Source of the DNA: Fagopyrum homotropicum
Taxonomy: Eukaryota > Streptophyta > Magnoliopsida > Caryophyllales > Polygonaceae
Direction of reading: 5' to 3'
Assembly: GCA_033239125.1 (NCBI GenBank)
Contig: BSWB01000005.1
Location: forward strand, 116,312,494 to 116,376,493
DNA: 64,000 nt
Made by a program: the position numbers and the translations under genes. Shown here in pieces: positions 10,194-21,266 of the stretch; positions within the stretch are counted from its first letter, which is position 1; each line of letters begins with the position of its first letter. The notes under the pieces are model-generated. The model was not told where the DNA came from. It searched no databases and saw only the letters and a list, made by a program, of their open reading frames with translations.

Positions 10194-12764
10194 AAAAGGT
10201 GGAGGAAATTGTACTGAGGAAAAGAAAAAAAAAAAAAAAGTCACCTTTTAGAAGAGAGGAAAAAACGCTCTGTACTATTCAAAGCCTAAAGGCTTTCCTG
10301 GGTTCAAACCCTAGCCGCCGCAAGCTCGGAAGCCACCAATGGAGGCCTCTTGTCTTCGTTTTTCTCATCTGTTTGAGAAACCAAAACACGAACGCCGGGA
10401 AGCAAACCTTCCCCAAATCACAACCACCCACCCGCCGCCTTCGGGGTCTTTTTTCTGATGGCCTTCTTCACCCCAATAGCCACCACAAAACACCCTAAGC
10501 AAGTTGAATCGGATGTTGGTCCGATCTATGGTATCCTGGTGCCCCAAATCGGAAGAGATTCGAAAAACAACCGAACCCTACTCCAGTTCCGCCGCCACAC
10601 GCTTAGATCCACAGATCTAAAAGCCTCGACATCTCGAGTGATGTGTAAAAGACGCTGCTTCGATTCCTTTCCTGGTGTTAGACGAAGAAGAAGCAAGATA
10701 TATACTCGGTGTATTCTCCAACCGGAAGACCTGAGGAAGAAGACTTTGTTGTCTTTGAATCGAGGCTCGATCGACCGGCAAAGAAAACTGGGGAAAAGAA
10801 GAAGTAAGAAGAAAAGGAAAATGTGTGAGGGCCTCCTCTGCAGAAACTTGTTTGCAAGTTTGAGTTTGTTCTCCCTGTTTTCACATGCTTCCAGATTTTC
10901 TCCATTAACGAACATTGTGGCCTTGTTTTTTTTATCTCGAGAACCCGACCCTAACTACTCAAATCATCCTCACCAAACAAGATTGGCTTTTTGATGTTAA
11001 GCACAGGTGTCTTCTGATCTTGTTGTCTACCCACTTCATTGCTAAATTTGTCTTTTAAAAAGAACTTCATTACTAATAGTTTGAAATTGCTATTTGCCTT
11101 ACTGCATTATCACCTATGGTTCATATTGAATAACTTAGTAAATGAAACTAAATTTGTAAAAACTTATTGGGGGTTGTATCAACCCTTTCGGAGTCCATAC
11201 CCAAAAACAATGATCTTGTTGCTTGAAATCCTGGAAATGTCGGACCTAGGTTATCCCTGGGATACTCCGATCCTATGTTACATGACAATCCAATCAACAA
11301 ACCTTTTAATCTCAACTGCAATAGATCTAAACCAACAGGTTACGAGTCTATTTGTTCTACCATAAGTATGTCGGCTTTTATGCTTACCAATTGCTTTCAT
11401 TTCTCAGAGTGCAACTCTTTCAACGTTGCTATTTAAGGATGGCTTAATCTTTGGGCATGGATGCTTTTTGCTTTGCTTCTACTTTGTTTGTGATGTACTT
11501 GCAGGCTCCCTTTAAATGCATCAACATTTTCAAGAAGGAAATTCATGGACAGGTAATCTCATTCAGGTGGGATACCAACTGCCTAAGGCAGAGAGGCTTT
11601 ACCTTGGTGATGAACTCCCTGATCACTCACAAATCCAACCACCGCTCAACCCTTTGTGGTGTTTAAGCTGAAAATCTATGATAATCTCATTCAATTTGAT
11701 AAAACTTTCCTTTTTCTTGCGTCTCTGGTTTCAAACTCTCTCTGCCTTGGCCTCTTACTAACAAAATTTTTTTTAAAAAGTGTTCATCATTATCACAGTA
11801 ACAATCAATTGGGCTTAAACCCTTGTTCTTTGGGAATGAAAATTCCAGCAATATACTCCAAAGAGACCTTATCGTATTAAGAAATGAGACTCGTTTCTTT
11901 AACCAAATTCTTTCCTCAACGGAATCAATTGGCTAAATTAAACCCAAAAAAATCATACCAATATCGATTCTCCACAAATGTCTATTAAGTTCAAAGTTAC
12001 CTTTTTAAGAGGTATTATCACTTAAAACACGCAAATCTCACCATGAATTACCCTCTCATAAGTAAAAGTATGCCATGCTATTAACATTTCAATAACAATT
12101 GAATTAATTTTACGAGGAGGTATGTCTCGTCCTAAGACCTTCTCTCTTGTGGCCTACGGCTCCAATAATGGCATAACGGCCCCAATAACACCAAATTTGA
12201 TAAGAATTAATAAATTTCAAAATTGAGTGAGCTTACACTTAATTTCGCAAACTACCTAGGATTTAGTGTTGGTTACCAACTGTTCTCGAACAATGTTTCC
12301 CCTTGTAAATCGCTACTCTTCAAACTATCAAAGCTGAACACATTTTTACATTACAATACCCGTGCGCTGCAGCTTTGTCTTCTCCGTTTTGATGCTGTCT
12401 TTGGTGGCGGTCCGAGTGTTTGTCGAGAAGGGGGCGTTGATGTGTGATCGACTCCTGACGGCTCATTTGTAGTCCAAATCTGAGGTGTCCACAGCTGTTC
12501 CCCAGGCTTCCTACCTGTGTACTTCCTTCAAAGATGAACGTTTCATGCTCGTCGCTTCCGGCTGACTGTATCATTCTGCTTTCCCCTGGAGACGTCCCTG
12601 CTTTCGGGTTTTTATGATCTATTTTTGTGTTTTCTTTTTCTCCTTTGTTATGGTCTTTCATGACGGTTAGTCCGTCTGCCGATCCTTTTCGGCCTTTCAA
12701 TCCAATAGTCGGCGTGCCGTCTATGAGATTGAACTGCTTTCCTTTATCAAAAAAAAAAAAAAAA
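10194..12764 (+). mobile_element. Poly(A)-tailed retroposon, LINE-like, ~2.57 kb
   Basis: The insert is bounded by a 15-bp direct duplication and ends in an A tract (about 12,749-12,764), the hallmarks of LINE-type target-primed reverse transcription in plus orientation. The 5' part (10,199-10,990) is GC-richer with open but unrecognised frames. The 3' part (12,390-12,740) resembles a LINE 3' UTR. No ORF2 endonuclease or reverse transcriptase is seen. The middle (11,040-12,340) is AT-rich and looks intron-like, with a short exon-like segment around 11,500-11,660. It may be a non-autonomous LINE derivative or a retroposed host transcript. Confidence 0.65.
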
Positions 12765-12779
12765 AATGATATGGGACCA
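12765..12779. repeat. Target-site duplication, right copy
   Basis: Exact match to 10,179-10,193, immediately after the poly(A) tract. Confidence 0.85.
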
Positions 12780-12985
12780 CACATATGAATATATTAATGC
12801 TGCTAACCGGTTAAGAAATGTCACAACAAATGTCAAGATTCTAGCCTTTGAAATTTCCAAGTTGACCAAATGTCAAATAAAAACCGGTTAAAGCAAACGG
12901 ATGGAGATCGTTTTTCAACATTGTATGTTGCCACATCACTTTATCTATGTGGCGACCGGTTAAAACCAAACCAGTGAACTTGCTC

Positions 12986-13610
12986 TTAGGTATCCGAAAA
13001 TGTTGTATGTGTGGCTTGTACACTTGAATAGTGTTATCACGAGAATCATACCGTCCCTCGCAATGGAAGCCTCTTTCGTGGTGGTTACAAAAAACTGGAA
13101 TCCGTGCTTGTTCCTCGTCCTTGCTCCTTTGCAAGGGTCCGATCGGACGACAGGGACGTAGGGTGGGCCGCCGGTGGTACACTCCCGTGAAGCTCACCCC
13201 ACTTCAGGTATTTTGTCCTTTTTCTCCGTGAAGTTTGATGGATTATGTTGAAATTGGAATGAGAATGATCATAGTTAAGGAAAACTAAGTGTATATCCCG
13301 GAATTACATATCTAATCTTTACCTCTAATCCTATGATCTACGTGCATAATTAATAAAATTAATATTGTTCATTGAAAATACATGTAGATGTATAACCATT
13401 TCTATTCGAAAAGGAACAAAAGAGTACGAAAACCTCAAGTGTGGCTTTTCTACTTGGGTCGTACGAGCCCGACGGTTGATCTCATTTGTCTTCGACTTCT
13501 AGGACGAAGATCAGAAGAGGAACAAACAAATTGCTTAAGATGATGATTATAAATGATTATCACAATACCAACCTTTGATTTTTCACCTTTGAGGGAAAAT
13601 GAGAGCTTTT
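12986..13610. repeat. Diverged ~626-bp direct repeat, copy 2
   Basis: Partner of 8884-9510 in the same orientation and nearly the same length. Just upstream, ACCGGTTAA occurs three times (near 12,806, 12,882 and 12,955). The retroposon at 10,194-12,764 lies between the copies, so before that insertion they were only about 0.9 kb apart. Confidence 0.7.
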
Positions 13611-14019
13611 ATTATCAGATACACGTGTCTCTTAAAAGTCTTATTTGATGATATGATGACATTCATATCTATTATCAAATATGTTTCTTGAACTCTGAGT
13701 TTAAACCGTCAATTAAACAAATTATTATAAATAATTCATCCGACCATGACCATGCATTTCTAGTTCTTGCTCTTCAAGTGGCCTAGACACCATTCTTGTT
13801 CAATACATCACAATATGCATGAAGAAGGAGAAATCATCCAATCTTGTATGATTGTGGATCTCACTCAATTTTTGGCAATCATAACAACTACTTATATAAT
13901 ATAAGAGTTATGATTTTCGAATTCTAATTAATGTTGATTAATTTAATCATTGATAGTAATTGACCATAACTCGCGAAGATTGCGTAAGTGATGAATGAGT
14001 TCCACCGTTATGTTTCTAC
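13611..14019. other. Unassigned spacer
   Basis: I see no gene or repeat. The last five bases (14,015-14,019, TCTAC) would be the left target-site duplication of element D, but its right end is outside the window. Confidence 0.4.
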
Positions 14020-15939
14020 TGTAATTTTGGGCTTATGGGGAAATTTTCACTTTTTCCCCCGGGTAATTATTTTTACCCTTCGGTGTTATTTGGAGCATTT
14101 TGGGAGCTCCAATTAATAAAAATGCAGTTGAGAGAAATGATCAGGACATCAGACATGTCTTAGATATGAAATAACATGGAAAAACAAAACGGCCAAAAGA
14201 GTCGTTATTTCGTTTCTTAGCGGCTAAGAGGCTTAGGAATACACGTTTTTTTAAGGCAGTTGTGGAATAACTATTCCTACAATATTTTAGATTTATTATT
14301 CTAATTTCGAGAAGTTTGGAGAAGGGGGTTCAACCCGCCTTTGGATCGGTTAAAGGATAATTATCGACTTCGCTAAAGGATAATTATCGTCTTCACTATA
14401 AATAACAGAAAATCTTTTATTAATTCATTTTCTTTCACGTTTCCTCGTAAAATCTCTGATTTCTCTCAACCTTCTAACTCAGATCTACTCTCCGTTTTTA
14501 ATTCGATTTCAACTATATTTGAGTTTCTAGATTCCTCTCTTCATTCTCTTCATATCGGTACCGAGTTTCTACATTTTCGAGCATATGAAGACCTAGTTGA
14601 GCATATATGTCACCAGGACGGTTCCATTGCTCAGATTCCGGTGAATTTGATGTTGTCCATGCGTAGCATGCGTCGTTGTGATTCCGAATCTTCTTTCATA
14701 TCGTCAATCGGGTTAGTAACGAATAAGTTATGAATTTATTCATTTTCCGTACTGCGATTTGGCCTAAATTGACCTTAGGCTTGTCAAAATGGATAATTAG
14801 AAATTTCATTATGGTCGTTATATTATTCTGGTGTTTATGGGTTGTTTGTTTGATGAAATCTGATGACAAGTGGGTTTAGAAATTGTCTGCGGGCATAACG
14901 TTATTCTCACAAAAATTAATTAATTAATTAAAGGCTAATTAATTAACTTAGGATTAGAATTGAGATTGAGGAAGGTTGATTAGGTTCTAACTTGAGATTT
15001 GAGGAATTGTGAGTTATGCTGTGATATTGAGGTTTGGATTCGAGTTGTGAGTTGAGGATGGTTATAAGGTTTAGGAGGTTGAATCTCCTAACCTTGGGAC
15101 GATGTTGATATTTTTGTGCCTTGCTGATGCAGGCACTAATCGTATCCTCGAGGGGAAGCCGTGACGTGGTATAGATCGACGTTGTGACAGGTAAGTCCGT
15201 GGGACTTACTTAGCGAGCAATTATGGGTTTGAGCGTGTGTTGTGGTTGTGTGTGTGTGCATATGTGTGTTGCATTTATAACTTAACTGGACTAGGATGGC
15301 CCTACATGCATATTATTGGCCCAAGTGTATGATAACGGGCGGTGATGACTTGTCTAGCCTAAAATGGGGTGGCTAGGGGAGTTCTCTGCGACCAGTCCTC
15401 TAGGTGGTGATGATTGACACCATTCCAGACCTGAGGGGAGACAGGGACAGAGGCGTTGGGAGTTTACTCTGCGTGTCACAAGGAAATGAATTAGTAATGT
15501 TATAACTTGATGAAAGATAATTAAGGGTTGTGTGTGTGACATTGCATGATATGATATGATGATGTGATATATGTGCTACTGCCTCATTCTTATCTATGAG
15601 ATGTTAGCTAACGGTTTCATACCGTGATGTAGATGATCTGCAGGTTAGGAAGACTGCAGAGTGAGTCAGATGGGTGATCAGCCGAGGGATTCCGTACACT
15701 AGGTTGTGCGAGGGTTATGGGATCTTTTTATACATTTGTGTATGGTATTGTCGTTTTGTACTCGGCTGTGTTTTGTAAACCTTTTGATGTATATATTTAA
15801 TACAGTTTTATGTATTTGGTTTTAATCTATTTGTGCCTTTTTGTAAGATCCAGTGAACTTGTTGTCAAGCTAGGGTTAGGATCTATTGTGAGATCCTAGC
15901 CCAGTAGCGCCTCGAGTCCCGCGGATTTGGGGTGTTACA
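14020..15939 (+). repeat. Element D: 5' LTR (Tekay/Del type)
   Basis: A 1,920-bp LTR starting TGTAA and ending TTACA, followed after four bases by a Met-tRNA-like primer site. Length and termini fit Tekay/Del (Ty3) elements, and downstream protease, RT and integrase fragments support this. A TATA box (TATAAATA, 14,397-14,404) follows a perfectly abutting pair of 23-bp direct repeats (14,351-14,373 and 14,374-14,396), which may be promoter elements. The matching 3' LTR is beyond 64,000. Confidence 0.82.
14351..14404 (+). promoter_or_regulatory. Element D LTR promoter with duplicated 23-mer
   Basis: Two abutting copies of TAAAGGATAATTATCG plus CTTC differ at two positions and run directly into TATAAATA. 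The layout suggests an upstream activating repeat and core promoter; the function is inferred. Confidence 0.6.
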
Positions 15940-15943
15940 AATT

Positions 15944-15955
15944 TGGTACTAGAGC
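15944..15955 (+). other. Element D primer-binding site, mutated
   Basis: TGGTACTAGAGC here differs from the canonical initiator-Met primer site TGGTATCAGAGC at two adjacent bases. Confidence 0.7.
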
Positions 15956-16123
15956 CTTAGGTTGACAACAATGGCAGTTGTAATCTGCAATAAAGGTGGA
16001 GCTGATAAATAAACAGAGCCCGAAAGGGGTATGACTTTTCAAAAGGATTTTGGTTTTGAAAAGAGTACAACTGTTTTGGGATAGTGTGTACGGGAAGTCA
16101 TCACCCTTCTGAGGATCTCGACA

Positions 16124-16124
<1 letters not shown>

Positions 16125-16169
<45 letters not shown>
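16125..16169. repeat. (TA)n microsatellite
   Basis: About 22 TA units in the leader of element D. Confidence 0.95.
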
Positions 16170-16172
<3 letters not shown>

Positions 16173-16266
16173 TTATGTGTTATTGTGCATGTATGCTGGA
16201 TTAAGTATTATATATATATACATATGGGATTATATAGCCTTTTACGTAGCTATGATATTATCGTTG

Positions 16267-16626
16267 ATGGATCAGACTAGAGCAACATCTGCTATAAGAT
16301 GGGGAAGAGGTAGACCACCTCTATCTCCGGTAATCGTAAGTCATGAACGAGTTGGCGGACCTCCAGTCGCGAGAGGTCGGGATTAAGTCCCCATTGCTGA
16401 GTCGCCAGAGGCGGAATACCAAGTTATGAAAGACATTGAGAATGTAATTTCCAAGGTTGTCGGCGACGTGTGGATCGCATTAAGGAACAAGATAGTTACC
16501 CTACTTAGATTGTGGATTACCCAAGTGGATGATTCAAGTTGCACCGCGATGAAGCAACGAGCTTGAGAAGACGTCTAGCGTGTAACAGAAGTGGCGAAGA
16601 AAGAAAGGCGTGTTCCATATGCTTAG
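16267..16626 (+). pseudogene. Element D gag, N-terminal remnant
   Basis: From the ATG at 16,267 the frame encodes M-D-Q-T-R followed by G-R-G-R-P-P, a start like that of Tekay/Del gag proteins. It meets a stop at 16,384-16,386, continues as readable gag-like sequence and is cut at 16,626 by the insertion of element A. Its continuation resumes at 28,422. Confidence 0.5.
16622..16626. repeat. Target-site duplication of element A (left)
   Basis: CTTAG directly before the LTR start TGATAGC; repeated at 28,422-28,426 directly after the 3' LTR. Confidence 0.9.
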
Positions 16627-16934
16627 TGATAGCATGAATTATAGTCTATATTTTGGGACTTGTTTAGACGTTTTATCTTCAATAATCTGCATGTTTGGAT
16701 GTATATTATGTGATTATATTGTCATTTCATCTACCTTTGCGGGAATCGAGGTCTACACTAAGTTTCGTTGTAATCGTAGGTAAAATGGCATGTTTTGCAT
16801 CAAAATGGAGCTAAAGGAGCTAAGGAGTCATTGGAGCTACATTCAGGAGTTTAAGGAAGGATTCAGGAAGCAAGGAATTAACAAAGAGATTTACTTTGGA
16901 CCAGATTTAAGAGATTTCACCTTCAGTTGAGGTT

Positions 16935-16998
16935 CACCTCGGTCAGCTACAGTACCATCTCGACCGAGGTGATCTTGAGGAGCGTCCCGACCGAGGCG
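16935..16998 (+). repeat. Element A LTR composite palindrome site 1
   Basis: Half-site CACCTCGG, central palindrome CATCTCGACCGAGGTG (16,956-16,971) and half-site GACCGAGGCG lie in that order. The copy in the 3' LTR is at about 26,966-27,030 with one palindrome substitution. Confidence 0.8.
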
Positions 16999-17630
16999 AA
17001 CACCTTGGACGCGGCGAGATATATTTTATTCTTGGCTGAGATCTTTTATTTTTTGAAGGAGAGATCTTATATTTTTGGGCTGGATTTTTGAAAGGAAGAT
17101 CATATATTTTAGGGATTTATTTATGAGAGATAGATATATTTTATTAGGAAAATATCTTTTCAAGATATTTTATCTTTGAAGGGTAATTTTCCTATATAAA
17201 GGGCTGGATTTCCCACAAATTCAGCAACCCGCTACCATTATAATAGCTGGGGATTGAAGAAGCTGCAGTTAGGAGGAATTTTTGGAAGATTGAAGGAAGG
17301 AAGTTGATAGCTTTTATAGCTTTTGTGAAGGGTTTTGTAAGATTCTCTTAGATTCTCTTCTTTGTTGACTTGTCTTATTGGATTGTGATCCAAGGAACGC
17401 TTGTTTGTTTGATAATTGATTAAGTTATTGAAGCCTTTTTATTAAGGTTTTTGTGTTCAGTTATTTACTTTCTTCCCTTATATTTGATTATTGCTTTCAT
17501 GATGATGAGTGGTAATTTCCTTGTGCGATTCTAGGGTGATTGGCTGAAAGTTGTGGGAAAAACAATGATAGAATAATCTTAAATTCCAGTAGGACCCTGA
17601 CAGCTCGAGTCTTTATCCTTAACCCTAGAA

Positions 17631-17686
17631 CATCTCGTTCAGTCGATGAACATCTCGGCCGGGGTGGAATTCGTCTGACCGAGGTG
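17631..17686 (+). repeat. Element A LTR composite palindrome site 2
   Basis: CATCTCG half-site, central CATCTCGGCCGGGGTG (17,651-17,666) and ACCGAGGTG half-site. It lies downstream of the TATA box, so it would be in the transcript. Confidence 0.75.
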
Positions 17687-18385
17687 ACTTATCTGATCCA
17701 TAACTGAGAGTTAAGTGTTAGAGTTTGCCAAATCCTATTCTTATTACACCTTTCCTGGTTTAATGCAAGCTTAGGATGAGACTTACCCGGTAATTCCTTT
17801 GTTTGTTTACCCTTGATCATAAGTGTAGGTAATAAAGATTTATCCTTTATTGGGGTTTGGGTGTGCTTTCATCCCATCTTTGTGAGTTAGCCTGAGACTT
17901 ACCCGGTAAAGGTTGATTCTATTCCCTTAGTTGGAGTGTTAGTTTGAGATTATAGTTCCTTTCCTTAATTCTTTGAGACTTACCCGGTAATAAGAGTTAC
18001 CGTTTGGGATTAGTGAGTAGTGAGACTTACCCAGTGATCTATTCCACTTTAGAAACACCTTTCCTTTGCAAAATCTTAGCTTTGTCCGCTTATCTTGAGA
18101 TCTTGAGTTGGAACAACAACTAGATGCTTTAATCCCTAGAATTGCATATTTCCTTAATTGACTATATTATCATCTTTTGATTGCTATAATTGCTTTTGTG
18201 GTTAGTTGCAATATTGACAACCTATACTTGCTTTGTTTCACCTAAGTCCCTGAGATCTTCACCCCGGAATTTTTGCTTTTTACTACGATTGACCCGTACA
18301 CTGCGAGTTCGCATCCTTGTTTTGAGCATATATCTTGGGTTATAAATTTAAAGCTTGCACACACCGTTTGGAACAAACAAGTTTT

Positions 18386-18403
18386 TGGCGCCGTTGCCGG
18401 GGA
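18386..18403 (+). other. Element A primer-binding site, tRNA-Asp type
   Basis: TGGCGCCGTTGCCGGGGA, complementary to the 3' end of plant tRNA-Asp and characteristic of Athila elements. It is six bases (AGTTTT) from the LTR end. Confidence 0.93.
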
Positions 18404-19805
18404 ACTTGGTCTAGACCGAGCCGGTTGCGGTTGTCTTTCGGGGAACTTGCCCCTGTTTCTACTAACCACTCTACTTGAGTGACTTTTGCAGGTTCTTTTT
18501 CGTAGGTTTATGCGAAGAACCCGCGCTGGGAAGGAAATCGTTCCTTACGATCCCGAACCAGAAAATACATACAAAAGACCCTTGAAAGAAGCTAAGATGG
18601 CCAATCAAAAGAATCGCGATCTTGAGGCCGAATTGAAGGAGGCATTGGAACAACTATGCCTCAACAAAGAAGAATTGCGACTGGAAAAGGAGGAAACTCG
18701 CGCAAGAACGGAAGCGATCGAAGCAGATATGGAGACCTTACGGGACCAATATCTACCTTGACCAGCTCCTCGACCGAGGCAGGACCCAGCTCCAGCTACC
18801 CCGGCCGAGAAACTTCCACCTCGGATGCCAGTCCGAGATGCTCTATTTGCAGGTATTCCACAGACCCTAGGGCAGAGGATGGATCCCAACTAGCAACTGA
18901 GGCGTCCAGGAGTCAACCTAGCTGATCCAGCGGACCATGATTATGAGCTTCGACCGCAAGTTCTTTCCATGATTCGCCAATGCCAGTTTGGAGGGCTAGA
19001 GAGGGAGTCTCCGCATCAATATCTACAAAACTATGAGATCTTGATGGAGACCTTGAGACCTTCAAGGCTGGAAAACAACAATTACAAGCTAAGGCCTTTC
19101 TACTTCTCTTTGAAAGATAGGACGCTTACTTGGTATCAATCTCTCCCTCCAGGAAAAATCAACACTTGAGAGGAGATGACGACGGAGTTCTTGACTAAAT
19201 TCTTTTCCCCCTCTAAGACCGTTAAAATGATAGGGAAGATCAATGCATTCATCATGAAGGACAAGGAGAGTTTGTCCAAGTCATGGGAGAGATTTAAAGA
19301 CATTCTTTTGGATTGCCCACATCATGGGATTCCAAAGATAGAGTTGTTGGAAATATACTTCAAGGGACTGGACGGAAACACCCAGTTCAACCTTCAACTA
19401 CTATCTGTCGGCACGTTCATGGACATGCCGATTGACGAAGCTTGGGAGTTCATAGAGAAACAAGCTTTGCACATGGAGAAATACTCCCACCAAGGAGCTG
19501 AAGGTGGAGTTAAAAAAGTTAACTTTCAAGAAGCTCCACCAAATAATGATCAACTCACCTCTTTGAAGAATGATGTGAAGCAATTGAAAGAACTTTTGGT
19601 TGCTCAAAACAAGAAAGAAGATGAAGGATATCAAGTCTCGAGGAACAACAATAGTTACCGGAACAACAATTACGGTTCTCGGAACAACAACTACAACAAC
19701 AATAGAGGATCCAACAGCAACAACTGGAGGACAAACAATCAAAATTCGGGTAACCCTTACTCTAACTCCAATTCGAATGACTCCTCTAATCCTTTCCTCT
19801 CTTCT

Positions 19806-19855
19806 TATTCTTCTTCTTCTTCTTCTTCTTCTTCTTCTTCTTCTTCTTCTACTCC
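19806..19855 (+). repeat. (TCT)n microsatellite encoding poly-Ser
   Basis: An expanded TCT run within the gag of element A, giving about 15 serines. Elements B and E have only four serines at the equivalent place, so it is an expansion in this copy or family. Confidence 0.9.
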
Positions 19856-21097
19856 ATTGAAGAGCCAGGAGCAAGGATCAAGCTCATTCCAGCCGGAAAA
19901 GAAAGATGCGGTGTTGGAGGCCATCTTGATCAAGCTCAACTCTATGGAGACATCCATGACTTCATTTTTGAAGGCACAAAAAGCCTTAGAACAACAATTC
20001 TTTAACAAGGCGAATGAAGCGCCAAGAGATCCAGGGAAGCTTCCAGCAAGGACGGAAAGCAACCCCAAGGGACAGATCATGGCAATAACGACGAGAAGTG
20101 GACTAAAAACTACAGATCTAGTGCCTCGGTCGATGCCAGTACAGACGAAGACCACCTCGGTCCAGACACAGTCGAAGAACACTTCGGCCGAGGTGCCAAC
20201 CGAGGTTGAGCCACAGAGAGCGTCGGACAAAACTGAAGTTTATGTTCCACCTCCTGCATATAAACCACCACTTCTATTCCCCCAGTCAAGGGCCAAAGCA
20301 CATCTAGACAAGCATTTTGGTAAGTTCCTTGACTTGATGAATAAACTACATATTAATATCCCTTTCCTTGATGCTATTCTAGGGATTCCCGCATATGGGA
20401 AGTTCTTAAAAGAGATTCTATCAAGGAAGAGGAAGTTGGAAGATTTTAGTGAAGTAAGGATGACATCTAAATCCTCGGAGCTTATTCAAATCATGAAGGA
20501 GAAGATACCACCCAAATTGAGAGATCCCGGCTTATTTTGCATTCCCATTCAAGTTGGGGATGTCACTTGTGAGGCATTGTGTGATCTAGGAGCCAGCGTG
20601 AGCATCATCCCGCTGGAGCTATGTGTTAGGATCGGACTTGGAGAGCCCAAGTCGGTGAAGATACGGTTATACATGGCGGACCGCTCCATTACCCATCCCG
20701 TGGGCATTTTGGAAGACGTTCTGGTTAAGTTAGGTAACTTCTATTTACCTATAGACTTTGTTGTGCTTGATATTTCCGGAAATTACCCCGTTCCTATCAT
20801 TCTCGGGAGACCATTTCTAGCAACTTCGGGTTGCAATGTAGATTGTAAGAACGCCAAGTCAAAATTCAACATTGGCGGAGATGAATTAGAGTTTGCATTG
20901 CTTGCGGCAATGAAGGGAGAGCAGCTAGGAGATGATATCTTCAACATCTATGATGAAGAAGAATCAAGAGAATTGGTGAGCTCTATCCTTATTAATGATC
21001 CACTTGAGAGAGTTATTAGTTTTAGCTTAATGGAAGAAGGTATAGATGTTTCTTGTGACGCAGATATACGGAGCTTAAAGGCGCTGGAAGAAGATCC

Positions 21098-21266
21098 AGG
21101 AGCTAAATTTGAAAGGCTAATCCAGAAGAACAAAATCTCCAGTTTCGGTCCCAGTTGTAGTACCTCGACCGAGGCACTTTCTCGGTCACCCTCTCTGGGA
21201 GCTAAATTTGAAAGGCTAATCCAGGTGTTCTTGACTGAAGAACATCTCGGTCACCCTCTCTGGACC
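21098..21266 (+). repeat. Local duplication in protease-RT linker of A
   Basis: A ~27-base block beginning GGAGCTAAATTTGAAAGG occurs at about 21,098 and 21,199. The segment CTCGGTCACCCTCTCTGG occurs at about 21,181 and 21,249. The duplicated blocks carry CCTCGACCGAGG-type palindromes (about 21,169 and 21,268) within coding sequence. Confidence 0.75.

Larger units (their letters stand above)
16627..18379 (+). repeat. Element A: 5' LTR
   Basis: Starts TGATAGCATG and ends AAACA. TATA box TATATAAA at 17,193-17,200. Contains two CpG-rich composite palindrome sites (16,935-16,998 and 17,631-17,686). A GAGACTTACCCGGTAA-type motif recurs several times at about 17,800-18,030 in this LTR and its relatives. 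Confidence 0.93.

Noticed and set aside
10300..10320. GGGTTCAAACCCTAG, resembling a tRNA B box
   Set aside because: No A box or cloverleaf can be drawn around it; it lies inside the retroposon leader.
12320..13197. Minus-strand frames of 154 and 118 codons
   Set aside because: They cross the poly(A) tail and the direct repeat of unrelated origin, so they are chance frames.
19401..19874. Minus-strand open frame rich in Arg opposite the gag of element A
   Set aside because: It is the shadow of the TCT/poly-Ser and Asn-rich coding repeats; no family signature.
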